A stretch of DNA of 41,556 nucleotides from an uncultured bacterium (GTDB lineage Bacteria > Planctomycetota > Phycisphaerae > Phycisphaerales > SM1A02), in assembly GCA_903919715.1 (NCBI GenBank), contig CAIXJC010000051.1, positions 1 through 41,556 on the forward strand. Direction: 5' to 3'. Shown here one piece after another: positions 26,119 through 33,686 of the stretch; positions within the stretch are counted from its first letter, which is position 1, and every line of letters begins with the position of its first letter. The translations under genes and the position numbers were made by a program. A model generated the notes under the pieces. It worked only from the letters and a program-made list of their open reading frames with translations. It did not search any database and was not told the DNA's origin.

Positions 26119-27294
26119 TCAGCGGTTCATTCCAACCACGACGACCCCGCCAAGAGCGATTCCCGCTGCTTCGGCACGCACGAGGAGTTCTCGTGGCAAT
26201 CGCCGATCTGGAGCCAATTCAACAGCCTTGGTGAATGTTTTTACCGCATTCGCAAAGTCGCCCTGTCGCTCAAAAACCATCCCCTTCAAAAGGTATCCAT
26301 CGCACAAGTTGGGATTTCGCCCCATCAGCCGGCGAGCGCATTCGTCGGCGCGCTCCACATCTCCGACCATCCATGCGATGTAACCCAAAGCCAAATCGTG
26401 CTCAAGGGTGATCCCATCTTGCTTCGTTGTGTTCTTGCTCTCGAAAGCCACCAACAAATCGCGAGCTTCAAATCCTCGGCCAGTCATCGCTAGGCAACGA
26501 GCACGGATTCGAACCATGTCATCACGCTCGAGAGTCTTCGGCGGCAATGTCGAAAGCGCGATCAGGCAACGATCCCACTCTTTGGCGTGGAACGCAACGA
26601 GAGCCAAATCTTCTTGATAGACCAATGGATTTGGCGCAAGCGTCACTGCCAATTCCATGAACTCGAGAGCCTTTGCAGAATCTCCATCGGCGGCGGCGAT
26701 CTCACTTCGCATTTGAGCGAGCGCAGAGCTGAACTCGAAATGGCAGGACGTGTCTTCAATCAAAGCCTTGGCTTCTTCGACTCGGCCGAGCACAAGCAAT
26801 GTCTCGGCTTGAGCAAGCAGATAGTGAACACTCGTTGGCTCGATCGTGAGAGCAGCAGCATATTCAGCAAGTGCATCTTCGTCTCGACCCCACCGCTGCG
26901 AAATCACACCTTCGTAATACACGCATTCGGCGCATGATGGATCGAGTTGCGCGGCATTCTTAAACTCCGTCATCGCCAATTCGAGCCTTCCCATTTCAAG
27001 GACGATTCGGCCACGAAGGAGCCGCGCCTTGGGATCGGTCGGAAACGCAACGACGACGCGATCAATTTGTGTCAGCGCATCTTTGAATTGCCCAGCATCG
27101 AGTGCTTGAGCTGCTTGATCGGACGCAACCGCACCGCCGACTCGATTGAAACGATCCGTCGCAACTTTGCGTGCTTCGATTCCAGTCTTTGTTGGGCCAC
27201 CACACCCCAACACTACAGACGCCAAGAGCGCGCACGACATGAAAGAGAACCCTACGGAAACGAGGCGATGTGCGTAAGAAGTTGATTGGTTCAT
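26119..27294 (-). CDS. TPR-repeat lipoprotein, possible secretin pilotin
   Basis: A 391-residue protein with a lipoprotein signal ending V-L-G-C (about Cys31), then tandem tetratricopeptide repeats across most of its length (for example LLRGRIVLEMGRLELAMTEFKNAAQLDP, YYEGVISQRWGRDEDALAEYAAALTIEP, LLKGMVFERQGDFANAVKTFTKAVELAP). Its ATG overlaps the TGA of the secretin gene as ATGA (27291-27294), so the two are co-translated. In type IV pilus systems a TPR lipoprotein (PilF/PilW) guides secretin assembly in the outer membrane. By position and architecture this protein could have that role, though it is longer than the classical pilotins. TPR content is certain; the pilotin role is inference. Confidence 0.8.
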   Translation of the reverse strand: MNQSTSYAHRLVSVGFSFMSCALLASVVLGCGGPTKTGIEARKVATDRFNRVGGAVASDQAAQALDAGQFKDALTQIDRVVVAFPTDPKARLLRGRIVLEMGRLELAMTEFKNAAQLDPSCAECVYYEGVISQRWGRDEDALAEYAAALTIEPTSVHYLLAQAETLLVLGRVEEAKALIEDTSCHFEFSSALAQMRSEIAAADGDSAKALEFMELAVTLAPNPLVYQEDLALVAFHAKEWDRCLIALSTLPPKTLERDDMVRIRARCLAMTGRGFEARDLLVAFESKNTTKQDGITLEHDLALGYIAWMVGDVERADECARRLMGRNPNLCDGYLLKGMVFERQGDFANAVKTFTKAVELAPDRRLPRELLVRAEAAGIALGGVVVVGMNR

Positions 27295-29465
27295 GGGGCG
27301 GGCTCTGGTGCGACTGATGCGGAAACTGCTGGCGTACTTGGCTCTGGCGCAACTGGCGCAGGAGTCACGCTGGGCTTCACGCTAGGCTTCACGCTGGGCG
27401 TTGCACTGGGCGTACTCGGCGAGAACGTCCGACGCTCGATCAATGTCTGATCGATTTGCTCTTGATAATCAGAGCCTGGCATCGAAATGACACGTTCGCG
27501 CAGTTGCTGCATTGCTGGCGAAATTGGTTTCATTCGAAGTGCTGCGTTGGAGTAATAAAGCGCCTTCGTGAGGTCGCCATTGTTGTACGCAGTAAATGCG
27601 TCCTGTTGATAATTTGCCGTGACTTGCTCGCGTGAAAATGGCAAGAGCCCAGCACGTGCACCGACGCGAACATTTTCAACAATTTCCAGCGAGTCTTTGC
27701 CTTCTTCGTAGAGTTTTTGATCCTCAATCACAGTCGGAGTCACCAAGAAAATAATTTCTTTGCGCTGAACACGATCAGCTTGTCCAGTGATCGCACCACC
27801 GAAGAGCGGAATGTCACTTAAAAATGGCACCTGACGGCGCTGCGTCGTGATCTTGTCACTAAAGAGCCCACCGAGCACGACTGTTTGCCCGCTTCGCACG
27901 CGGACATTCGTGTGAAGTTCCTGCGTTGTCGAATCCGGGACTTCCGTCGATCCACCGCCCGGCACGCCGATCACGCGAAGCTTGTAATCCGAAATGCTTG
28001 GCGACATTTCCATTCGAATCATGCCGTCATCCGTTATAAACGGCCGAAAGGTCAACTTGATTCCAGTATCGAGATATTCGACCGTTTGCGTCGTACTGGT
28101 CTGACTTTGAGTCGTTGAGAGATACGCAACTCGCTCTCCGATCATGACCGCCGCGCGCTGACGATTCAGGCATGTCACTGCGGGCCGAGCAAGAACAGTG
28201 ATATCAGTCACGTCATCAAGAACTGTCAGGAAGACCGAGACATCATCAGAGACAAATCCCATCTTGATGTTTGCAGGTGGCGCATTGGGCAGCGAAACTT
28301 GATTCGTGACCGCCGCAGCTTGCGCAGAACTGGGATAGGGAGTGAAAGGTTTTTTGTCACCTGTCAAACCAGTCTGAAGCGCATCTGGGACCCCAAGTGG
28401 CGGAATTGCCTTCGACACTAAGTTGTCAAAGTTCAGATTGCCGATTGCGGCGATATCCAAACCATATGCATTATTTTCATCGATGTTGGCAGAGACCACT
28501 GTCGCTTCGACGCGAACCTGTTGCGGTGCGCTATCAATCTCTTTCAGAACACGAGCAACTTCCGCCAAGTTCGAAGCGTAATCCGTAACCACGATTCGAG
28601 CGGTGAATGCGTAATCATCTGCGCCGCCATTTTCCAACGTTGGCGTGAATCCTGCGACCACCGTTCCGCGCGAAGCCATTTGGCCCTCTTTGGAGAGGAT
28701 CGGCTTGATAAAGGACTCTGCATCCGAGGCGTTCAAGAATTGCAAGATGAATACCTGCGTTCCAAGCTGGCGCTTTGCTTTTTCCAGCGCCTCGAATTCC
28801 GCGCGTGTATAAACGAAAATGAACGCACCTTGCCGAACTGAAATGAGACCGTTGACCGAAAGAATCGCTTCGAGCGCTTCGTTAAATGGCACGTCGTAGA
28901 GATTGACGGAAACCTTGCCGTCAACTTTGTCGCTGGCAATGATGTTCTGCTTGCTGCGAACTGAAAGTAGTTCAAGCAGCGCATCGACCGCAACATTCTG
29001 AGCCGAGAGCGTGATCGTTCCGTGAGATGAAACTTCAATCATCAGTGGCGGGCTCAACTCCGCCGACGCTGCGGGGCCAGAAGCAACAATTTGCTTTGCG
29101 GGTGTTGCAGATGAAGGTGCGGGAGTCGGCGAGACTGGCGATATTGGCGGTGCTGACGATGCCGAAGCTGCGGATGTCGTTCCAGTCACTGCATTGACCA
29201 CGGGCGCTGCCACACCGTTCGAACCCGAACTCACTGGGGCGAATCCTCCAGGCGGAACGGGAGGAACGGCGTTCTGTGGCGAACTTGAAGCGGAGGCAAC
29301 AACGACCTGCATCGACGCATACGCAACACATAACGCAACAGCTCGATGCTGCATGCGCGCTTGCACTCGATACCGAAAGAGAGGGTGTGTACGTTGATTA
29401 ATATCCAATGTCCGAGTTACCGCCTGCACCAACCATCGAGTGGTGAGTAGTACCCTTCGGCTCAT
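27291..29465 (-). CDS. gspD: Secretin (GspD/PilQ type)
   Basis: A protein of up to 724 residues forming the outer-membrane channel of the pilus/secretion machine. The ATG at 29465 directly follows the TAA of the upstream pseudopilin gene; an internal ATG at 29354 would give a more normal signal peptide (ALCVAYASMQVVVASAS), so the start is uncertain. A Pro/Ser/Ala-rich linker (about residues 60-140) precedes an N0/STN-like domain (150-220, TLSAQNVAVDALLELLSV) and an N1-type domain (235-312, QVFILQFLNASDAESFIKPIL). The secretin core ends with VPFLSDIPLFGGAI and KEIIFLVTPTVI. After the core comes a TPR-like helix pair (AFTAYNNGDLTKALYYSNAAL) and a Pro/Ser/Thr tail with PSVKPSVKPSV repeats. Confidence 0.92.
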   Translation of the reverse strand: MSRRVLLTTRWLVQAVTRTLDINQRTHPLFRYRVQARMQHRAVALCVAYASMQVVVASASSSPQNAVPPVPPGGFAPVSSGSNGVAAPVVNAVTGTTSAASASSAPPISPVSPTPAPSSATPAKQIVASGPAASAELSPPLMIEVSSHGTITLSAQNVAVDALLELLSVRSKQNIIASDKVDGKVSVNLYDVPFNEALEAILSVNGLISVRQGAFIFVYTRAEFEALEKAKRQLGTQVFILQFLNASDAESFIKPILSKEGQMASRGTVVAGFTPTLENGGADDYAFTARIVVTDYASNLAEVARVLKEIDSAPQQVRVEATVVSANIDENNAYGLDIAAIGNLNFDNLVSKAIPPLGVPDALQTGLTGDKKPFTPYPSSAQAAAVTNQVSLPNAPPANIKMGFVSDDVSVFLTVLDDVTDITVLARPAVTCLNRQRAAVMIGERVAYLSTTQSQTSTTQTVEYLDTGIKLTFRPFITDDGMIRMEMSPSISDYKLRVIGVPGGGSTEVPDSTTQELHTNVRVRSGQTVVLGGLFSDKITTQRRQVPFLSDIPLFGGAITGQADRVQRKEIIFLVTPTVIEDQKLYEEGKDSLEIVENVRVGARAGLLPFSREQVTANYQQDAFTAYNNGDLTKALYYSNAALRMKPISPAMQQLRERVISMPGSDYQEQIDQTLIERRTFSPSTPSATPSVKPSVKPSVTPAPVAPEPSTPAVSASVAPEPAP
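27366..27401 (-). repeat. Three 12-bp tandem repeats in the secretin tail
   Basis: The unit CACGCTGGGCTT (plus-strand reading) occurs three times in a row with one or two changes. It encodes the S-V-K-P repeats of the secretin C-terminus. The repeat length is a multiple of three, so copy-number change would lengthen or shorten the tail without a frameshift. Confidence 0.8.
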
Positions 29466-29939
29466 TTATGGCAATCCGATAGCTTTTTCCATCCGGATTT
29501 GCCCAGATGTCGGTTGCAGGACAAGATCGATCGACTCCGCACCAACGCCGGCAGAGAGATGAATCCGAGGCTCTGGTGCGTCGAGTCCGATATTGAGTGC
29601 TCCTGAATGATTGAACGGAATTCCACCCACAGGAACATCAGAAACCGTCAACAACACTCCAGATGCTTCAGAAAAGCTGCTTTTATTAAACCGTACCGTT
29701 CCTGCATCGGGCGGACCTTCGATCACATAGCCGTCAGAGAGGAAGCGAATCTTTGCTGGACTTGATGGATTGGCAATTGTCCACGCTTGTGCATACTGAA
29801 TATCCGCCCATAACCGATGCTGCGCTGCTGATAAACGCCCAGAGCTTTGGTCCGAGAACATAGGCAAAGCAAGCGAGACGATGACGGAAATAATTATTGT
29901 GGCAATGATGAGTTCGATAAGAGTGAAGGCTCGACGCAT
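29466..29939 (-). CDS. GspH/FimT-like minor pseudopilin
   Basis: A 157-residue protein with a very short prepilin leader, M-R-R-A, then the class III cleavage site A^FTLIELIIATIIISVIVSLALPMF with Glu at position +5, so it is processed by a prepilin peptidase. The body (AAQHRLWADIQYAQAWTIANPSSPAKIRFLSDGYVI) has the GspH/FimT pattern of a long helix followed by a beta-domain. It would sit at or near the pilus tip with the other minor pseudopilins. It lies directly upstream of the secretin (stop and start codons abut) and 63 bases behind the PilX-like gene. Confidence 0.82.
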   Translation of the reverse strand: MRRAFTLIELIIATIIISVIVSLALPMFSDQSSGRLSAAQHRLWADIQYAQAWTIANPSSPAKIRFLSDGYVIEGPPDAGTVRFNKSSFSEASGVLLTVSDVPVGGIPFNHSGALNIGLDAPEPRIHLSAGVGAESIDLVLQPTSGQIRMEKAIGLP

Positions 29940-30002
29940 TATTGTTTCCCCATTCCTTGAAAAAGTGCTGACTAAAAAATTGCTACTCGAAAAATTCTGG
30001 CT

Positions 30003-31775
30003 TTAGAAGTTGATCTGAATGCGAGTCGGGATTTGTGCGGTGCCACCACGTGGAGGCGGAGCCCCTTCCGTGATGCCGGTGATGTCATCAAGTGCGTGGT
30101 CATAAAAGAAGCTTGCTTCGTCGCGCAAAATGACATGATTCGCCGCAATACGACCGTAGATCTGAGTCGTTCCATGAAGGATGACGGGATTGGTCGGCAT
30201 ATAAATCGATCCCACGATGCAACTCGAATCGAAATCCCAAGTGAAGATCGAAGAGAGGAAGGAAGGATCTGGGTAAATGCGAATACGCCAAGGCTCGATG
30301 TACTTAGGCTCTTCGGGTGGATCCGCATCACATGCAGTTGCAACCCATTGATTCAACCATTTCTTACGGTGCGGATCGCCAGGTGCCTTTGTGACGTTGG
30401 TCTCGGTCGGGCAGGTGTAATCACTTCCGATCCACGATCCTGTTGTGACCAAGTCGTATGCAATAAAGAGCAACAATTGCGAATTTGCTTTGAGTTCGAT
30501 CGCAGAGTTCGTCATCGAGAAACTCTTGGCGTCGAGATCAAACCACTGTCTTGCCTTCATCACAATCTTGACATTGCCATTGATGATCAGGCGACTGTTT
30601 GACAATGTGAATTTGTCATCCACTCGGTAGATACCGCTATTGAGCGTGATGACAGAATTATTCGAGATGATGAGATCGCCGCCCGCGAAAGGAATCCCGA
30701 AGAATTCATTACATTTCACGCGAATCGGCGTCAATGTGACCGTTACGCCGCTGTATGTTTTATTACCGGTGTACGTCGTTCCTGGAACGAATGCTGGCTC
30801 CGATGGAGGTGTCGGCATCACGATCGATTGACCTGCAGAAAGTCGAACCTGCTCGACTTCGTCAGCACTACCACCAGTGACGGTGACGCTTTCGGCACTC
30901 GACGGGAAAAACAAATAGGCCTGCTTGGTCGCAAATGTGTCGGTCGCAAGTTGCCATGATGCGGCGATCGAAGTCTTGCCGCCGAGGTAGTGATAAATCA
31001 CATCTGCATTATTCACTCTCACTCCCGCATACCCAGCGCGCGAAGCACGAGTGAATTCCGTCGGCTTGGCCGCCAATGCGAGTGCGAGCGTGTTGTATGT
31101 TCCTGGAATTGCAACGGCTTGATCTTCGAAGTATGCGTCGGTTCCAAAGTATGCGCCTTCAGTTCCCGACCAAGTCTTCATCGCCTGCGTTCCAAGATTG
31201 ATCGGATATTTCAGCACGCTCTTCGGTGCCTTTTCCCAGCGCCCCACAAAGTTGTGTCCTTCCATGCGGAAAAGCTTGTTTGCAAAGATCGCATACTGAC
31301 CCTTCACGAGACTTTGCAGGCTCATTTGAGCACTCATTTGATAACTCGTACCACCCACACTCACCGTGATATTGGCCTGAAATTCCGTTGTCGTGATCGT
31401 CGGGGCAGCGCCCGTCGTCAAATCAGCGACGGTGACATTCAGCGTCGCGCCGTTGATCTGATAATTCGTCAACAGAACTCCGTCAGCGAGTTGAGCACGC
31501 CACTGCGTCGCAAGCCCGACATCTGCTTGCTGAAAAATACTTGCGAGCACTTCGCGCGAAATGGCGAGACCTTCAGCAGCAGCCAAGCGTGCACGCGCTG
31601 CCTCGCCCATGCTCCGACCAACCATCACACTGCGATCACGTGATTTCACGAATGCAGTTCCTGCAGTTGCGGCCATACCAAGCGCAAAGAGCGCCATCAG
31701 CAGCGCAACTCCGCGGCGACTGCGAGAAGGCGAACGAGAACGGCTTGGGAATCGAATAAATTGAAATTGTTTCAT
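30003..31775 (-). CDS. Large GspK/PilX-like minor pilin with beta-solenoid (DUF7305-like) C-terminal part
   Basis: A 590-residue protein; the ATG at 31775 overlaps the TGA of the preceding pseudopilin gene (ATGA). The leader is basic and Ser/Arg-rich (FPSRSRSPSRSRRG), then G^VALLMALFALGMAATAGTAFV. Glu+5 is absent, as in GspK, and a helix with EAARARLAAAEGLAISREVL follows, as in PilX/GspK. Instead of a normal GspK body, the last ~300 residues form short repeated strands (DLIISNNSVITLNSGIYRVDDKFTLSNSRLIINGNVKIVM, SAIELKANSQLLLFI, TTQIYGRIAANHVILRDEASFFYDHAL). These fit the right-handed beta-solenoid pattern of DUF7305 proteins. Family naming is from pattern memory; the N-terminal pilin role is secure. 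It may be a tip adhesin or initiator. Confidence 0.75.
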   Translation of the reverse strand: MKQFQFIRFPSRSRSPSRSRRGVALLMALFALGMAATAGTAFVKSRDRSVMVGRSMGEAARARLAAAEGLAISREVLASIFQQADVGLATQWRAQLADGVLLTNYQINGATLNVTVADLTTGAAPTITTTEFQANITVSVGGTSYQMSAQMSLQSLVKGQYAIFANKLFRMEGHNFVGRWEKAPKSVLKYPINLGTQAMKTWSGTEGAYFGTDAYFEDQAVAIPGTYNTLALALAAKPTEFTRASRAGYAGVRVNNADVIYHYLGGKTSIAASWQLATDTFATKQAYLFFPSSAESVTVTGGSADEVEQVRLSAGQSIVMPTPPSEPAFVPGTTYTGNKTYSGVTVTLTPIRVKCNEFFGIPFAGGDLIISNNSVITLNSGIYRVDDKFTLSNSRLIINGNVKIVMKARQWFDLDAKSFSMTNSAIELKANSQLLLFIAYDLVTTGSWIGSDYTCPTETNVTKAPGDPHRKKWLNQWVATACDADPPEEPKYIEPWRIRIYPDPSFLSSIFTWDFDSSCIVGSIYMPTNPVILHGTTQIYGRIAANHVILRDEASFFYDHALDDITGITEGAPPPRGGTAQIPTRIQINF

Positions 31776-32479
31776 AAACCAGACTCCGAGCAAATGGGAT
31801 GTCGATCAAAGAACGCCAACGCGCTTTCGAGGCGCACGTCACTTCGCAGAATTTCGGTCCCGTCAACTGCAACGAATGCGAACTCCACCCCAACCGAACG
31901 ATTTTGGCAGCAGTCGCTGGTTTGCCAAACAAAGAGCGGCTTCTTGGCAGTTCCAGCCGCGAGTTCTGGAGGTGCGAGTCCACCAGCGATCGGAGAACGA
32001 CGCAACTTGCCCGCATCCTGTAACTGAACAAAAAGCGTGTCCCAAAATGCTCCATCCACAGTGAAAACTGCGGAATCGCCAGCGGAAACCATAGTAGATT
32101 TCACGGTCCATTCAACCAACGTCCAAGTCGAATCTGCTTCTTCGAGGAATTCCAACCAATGCAATTCATCCTTCGCGAGATCGATTCGGTCGAACGCAGA
32201 ATCGCTGCCACTACCGGAAGTCGCCAATGTTTCTGCAGGAAGCCAAAGTAAAACACGCTGCGGGCTGAGCGCCAATGACATGCGTGTTTTGAGCGAAAGC
32301 AAACCGAGATGCGACTGAACCCCTGCGCTTCGCACAATTGCTTCGCTGCGAAGATCTTGGATCGCTAATGCGGAAACGAATCCTTGCACGAGCGCCATCA
32401 TGGTTCCTGCAACCATGGTTGTCACCATCGTTGCAATAATGACTTCAATAAGCGTGAATGCGCGTCGGTTCATCCTCAT
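31772..32479 (-). CDS. GspJ/PilW-like minor pseudopilin
   Basis: A 235-residue pseudopilin with leader M-R-M-N-R-R-A and cleavage site A^FTLIEVIIATMVTTMVAGTMM, Glu+5 present. A long N-terminal helix continues through QDLRSEAIVRSAGVQSHLGLLSLKTRM, then a beta-rich domain with VLLWLPAETLA, LVEWTVKSTMV and VEFAFVAVDGTEI, as in GspJ/PilW. The start ATG (32479) overlaps the stop of the upstream gene as ATGA; an internal ATG two codons later is equally possible. Its own stop overlaps the start of the PilX-like gene. Part of the pseudopilin operon. Confidence 0.82.
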   Translation of the reverse strand: MRMNRRAFTLIEVIIATMVTTMVAGTMMALVQGFVSALAIQDLRSEAIVRSAGVQSHLGLLSLKTRMSLALSPQRVLLWLPAETLATSGSGSDSAFDRIDLAKDELHWLEFLEEADSTWTLVEWTVKSTMVSAGDSAVFTVDGAFWDTLFVQLQDAGKLRRSPIAGGLAPPELAAGTAKKPLFVWQTSDCCQNRSVGVEFAFVAVDGTEILRSDVRLESALAFFDRHPICSESGL

Positions 32480-32928
32480 GGCGTTGCCTGACTGACTTCT
32501 TCAGTCGTTCGTGGACGAAACCGTTGCAATGAAACAAGTTTTCTTGATTGACCATTCCAAAGATCAGAGACCGTCACATCGATTAGAAACCCAGGAACAG
32601 TCAAGCCAGGAAAATCCGGCACGGTCAATGCAGCCGATGTCACAACGGTTCGTCGAGACATCTTGCTATATGAAGCGGTGAATGATTCGCCAGATGATGT
32701 CTTGAGTTGTCCAATTGCTTCAGTTGTGTTCGCAACCACAATCGTGCTATATGTTTTGGCCAGATATTCAGCGATACGTGATTCAGCCGCAGTTCCAGCA
32801 AGGGTCATCGAAAGAGCTTCCTCCTGCGCAGCAAGCCCCCCCTGAACGGCCATCACCATAATGCTTGCGGAAAATGTGAGGATTGTCATCGCAACGAGAC
32901 ACTCAATGAGCGTCATCGCGCGCCGCAT
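32476..32928 (-). CDS. GspI/PilV-like minor pseudopilin
   Basis: A 150-residue pseudopilin starting M-R-R-A^M-T-L-I-E-C-L-V-A, with Glu+5 present and Met rather than Phe at +1. Then comes a hydrophobic helix (MTILTFSASIMVMAVQGGLAAQEEAL) and a small C-terminal domain, as in GspI/PilV. The ATG at 32928 is chosen because it gives the shortest normal prepilin leader; in-frame codons to 33012 would add a non-pilin stretch. First gene of the minus-strand arm and divergent from the major pilin gene. Confidence 0.8.
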   Translation of the reverse strand: MRRAMTLIECLVAMTILTFSASIMVMAVQGGLAAQEEALSMTLAGTAAESRIAEYLAKTYSTIVVANTTEAIGQLKTSSGESFTASYSKMSRRTVVTSAALTVPDFPGLTVPGFLIDVTVSDLWNGQSRKLVSLQRFRPRTTEEVSQATP

Positions 32929-33171
32929 GCCCGTGCCGTTCGTTCGTTGGAGCGTCCTTTTCACTCTTCTAAAGTCGCATTCGGAGGGCAGCCCCGCAAA
33001 AAAAGCGGTCATTATGCGGAGGAATAAAAAACTTTAAAAAATTACCAAGTTCATTTGTGCGCGTGCTGAATGGATCCGACAGTCTGTGTGTTGGACAGCG
33101 AATGTCGCCGTCCTGCTCTACAACGAAGCGTGTCGTGCTTGCACGGACGCCGGAACCTTAGGAGGTTTGAA
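32929..33171. other. Divergent intergenic region between the two secretion/pilus arms
   Basis: About 240 bases must hold the promoters of both arms. An A/T-rich block lies near 33022-33045. On the minus strand, CATAAT (33011-33016) is a possible -10 box with a weak TTTTAA at a 17-base spacing; this would put the transcript start roughly 75 bases ahead of the PilV-like gene. For the plus strand I see no convincing promoter, only the strong ribosome binding site at the end. No clear -24/-12 sigma-54 element was found by eye. Confidence 0.35.
33160..33165 (+). promoter_or_regulatory. Strong ribosome binding site of the major pilin gene
   Basis: AGGAGG sits six bases ahead of the ATG at 33172. 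It fixes the start against a longer open frame and fits high expression of a major structural protein. Confidence 0.8.
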
Positions 33172-33531
33172 ATGATTGCTCGTAACATCAAGCGTGGATT
33201 TACACTCATCGAAATTCTGATCGTCGTCGTCATCCTTGGCGTCCTTGCGGCACTGGTTGTGCCTTCGGTCACTAGTGCATTAGGCGATGCGAAGAATGAA
33301 GCGGCAGATGCTCGCGGAAGTCAGATTCTCACCATGATCACTCGCTACAACCAGTTCTTGCCTGGTGGCGGAACGGCTATCAGTACAACTGATGGAGCGA
33401 TCGCTGCAGCGAGTTTCACCAAGCTGACGGCAGCTGGATATTGCACGGCAGCGGATGTTGAAAATCAACTTAATGCGGCGCATGCTGCAAGTTGGACATT
33501 TGCTTCGGGCAAAGTCATCCCAACACCATAA
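33172..33531 (+). CDS. Major pilin/pseudopilin (GspG-like)
   Basis: A 119-residue prepilin: leader M-I-A-R-N-I-K-R-G, cleavage site G^FTLIEILIVVVILGVLAALVVPSV with Glu+5, then the amphipathic helix ALGDAKNEAADARGSQILTMI and a short Gly/Ala/Thr-rich C-terminal domain. The segment up to VVPSV is very close to GspG, the major subunit of type II secretion pseudopili. The strong ribosome binding site, the isolated position and the strong terminator behind it suggest that it is the major subunit, made in excess over the machine genes that follow. The typical GspG calcium loop is not obvious in the short C-terminal domain. Confidence 0.88.
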   Translation: MIARNIKRGFTLIEILIVVVILGVLAALVVPSVTSALGDAKNEAADARGSQILTMITRYNQFLPGGGTAISTTDGAIAAASFTKLTAAGYCTAADVENQLNAAHAASWTFASGKVIPTP

Positions 33532-33551
33532 TCGGATCAGTAAGCAATCAG

Positions 33552-33577
33552 TCAGACTTCCCGCGGCGGAAGTCTGA
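33552..33577 (+). other. Perfect 10-bp hairpin after the major pilin gene
   Basis: TCAGACTTCC pairs with GGAAGTCTGA around a six-base loop (CGCGGC). No T-run follows, so it is not a classical terminator by itself. It may protect the 3' end of the pilin transcript from exonucleases or act together with the terminator just downstream; both ideas are inference. Confidence 0.55.
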
Positions 33578-33589
33578 TCAAGTAGAGCA

Positions 33590-33633
33590 GCGCGCCGCGG
33601 ATAGAGACTCTTTCTATCCGCGGCGCGCCTTTT
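33590..33633 (+). terminator. Strong rho-independent terminator
   Basis: A 16-bp perfect stem (33590-33605 with 33613-33628, very GC-rich) with a seven-base loop is followed by CTTTT. It lies between the major pilin gene and pilM. It should end most pilin transcripts, leaving limited read-through, or requiring a separate promoter, for the machine genes. Confidence 0.88.
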
Positions 33634-33686
33634 CGATGGATGTGTTGATTGAATCCGTGATCGAGTCAGGAAAGGTCGGATCCCCA

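Noticed and set aside
33492..33686. An upstream extension of pilM to 33492 or 33636
   Set aside because: It would read through the two hairpins, including the terminator stem; the PilM N-terminus aligns with the ATG at 33687.
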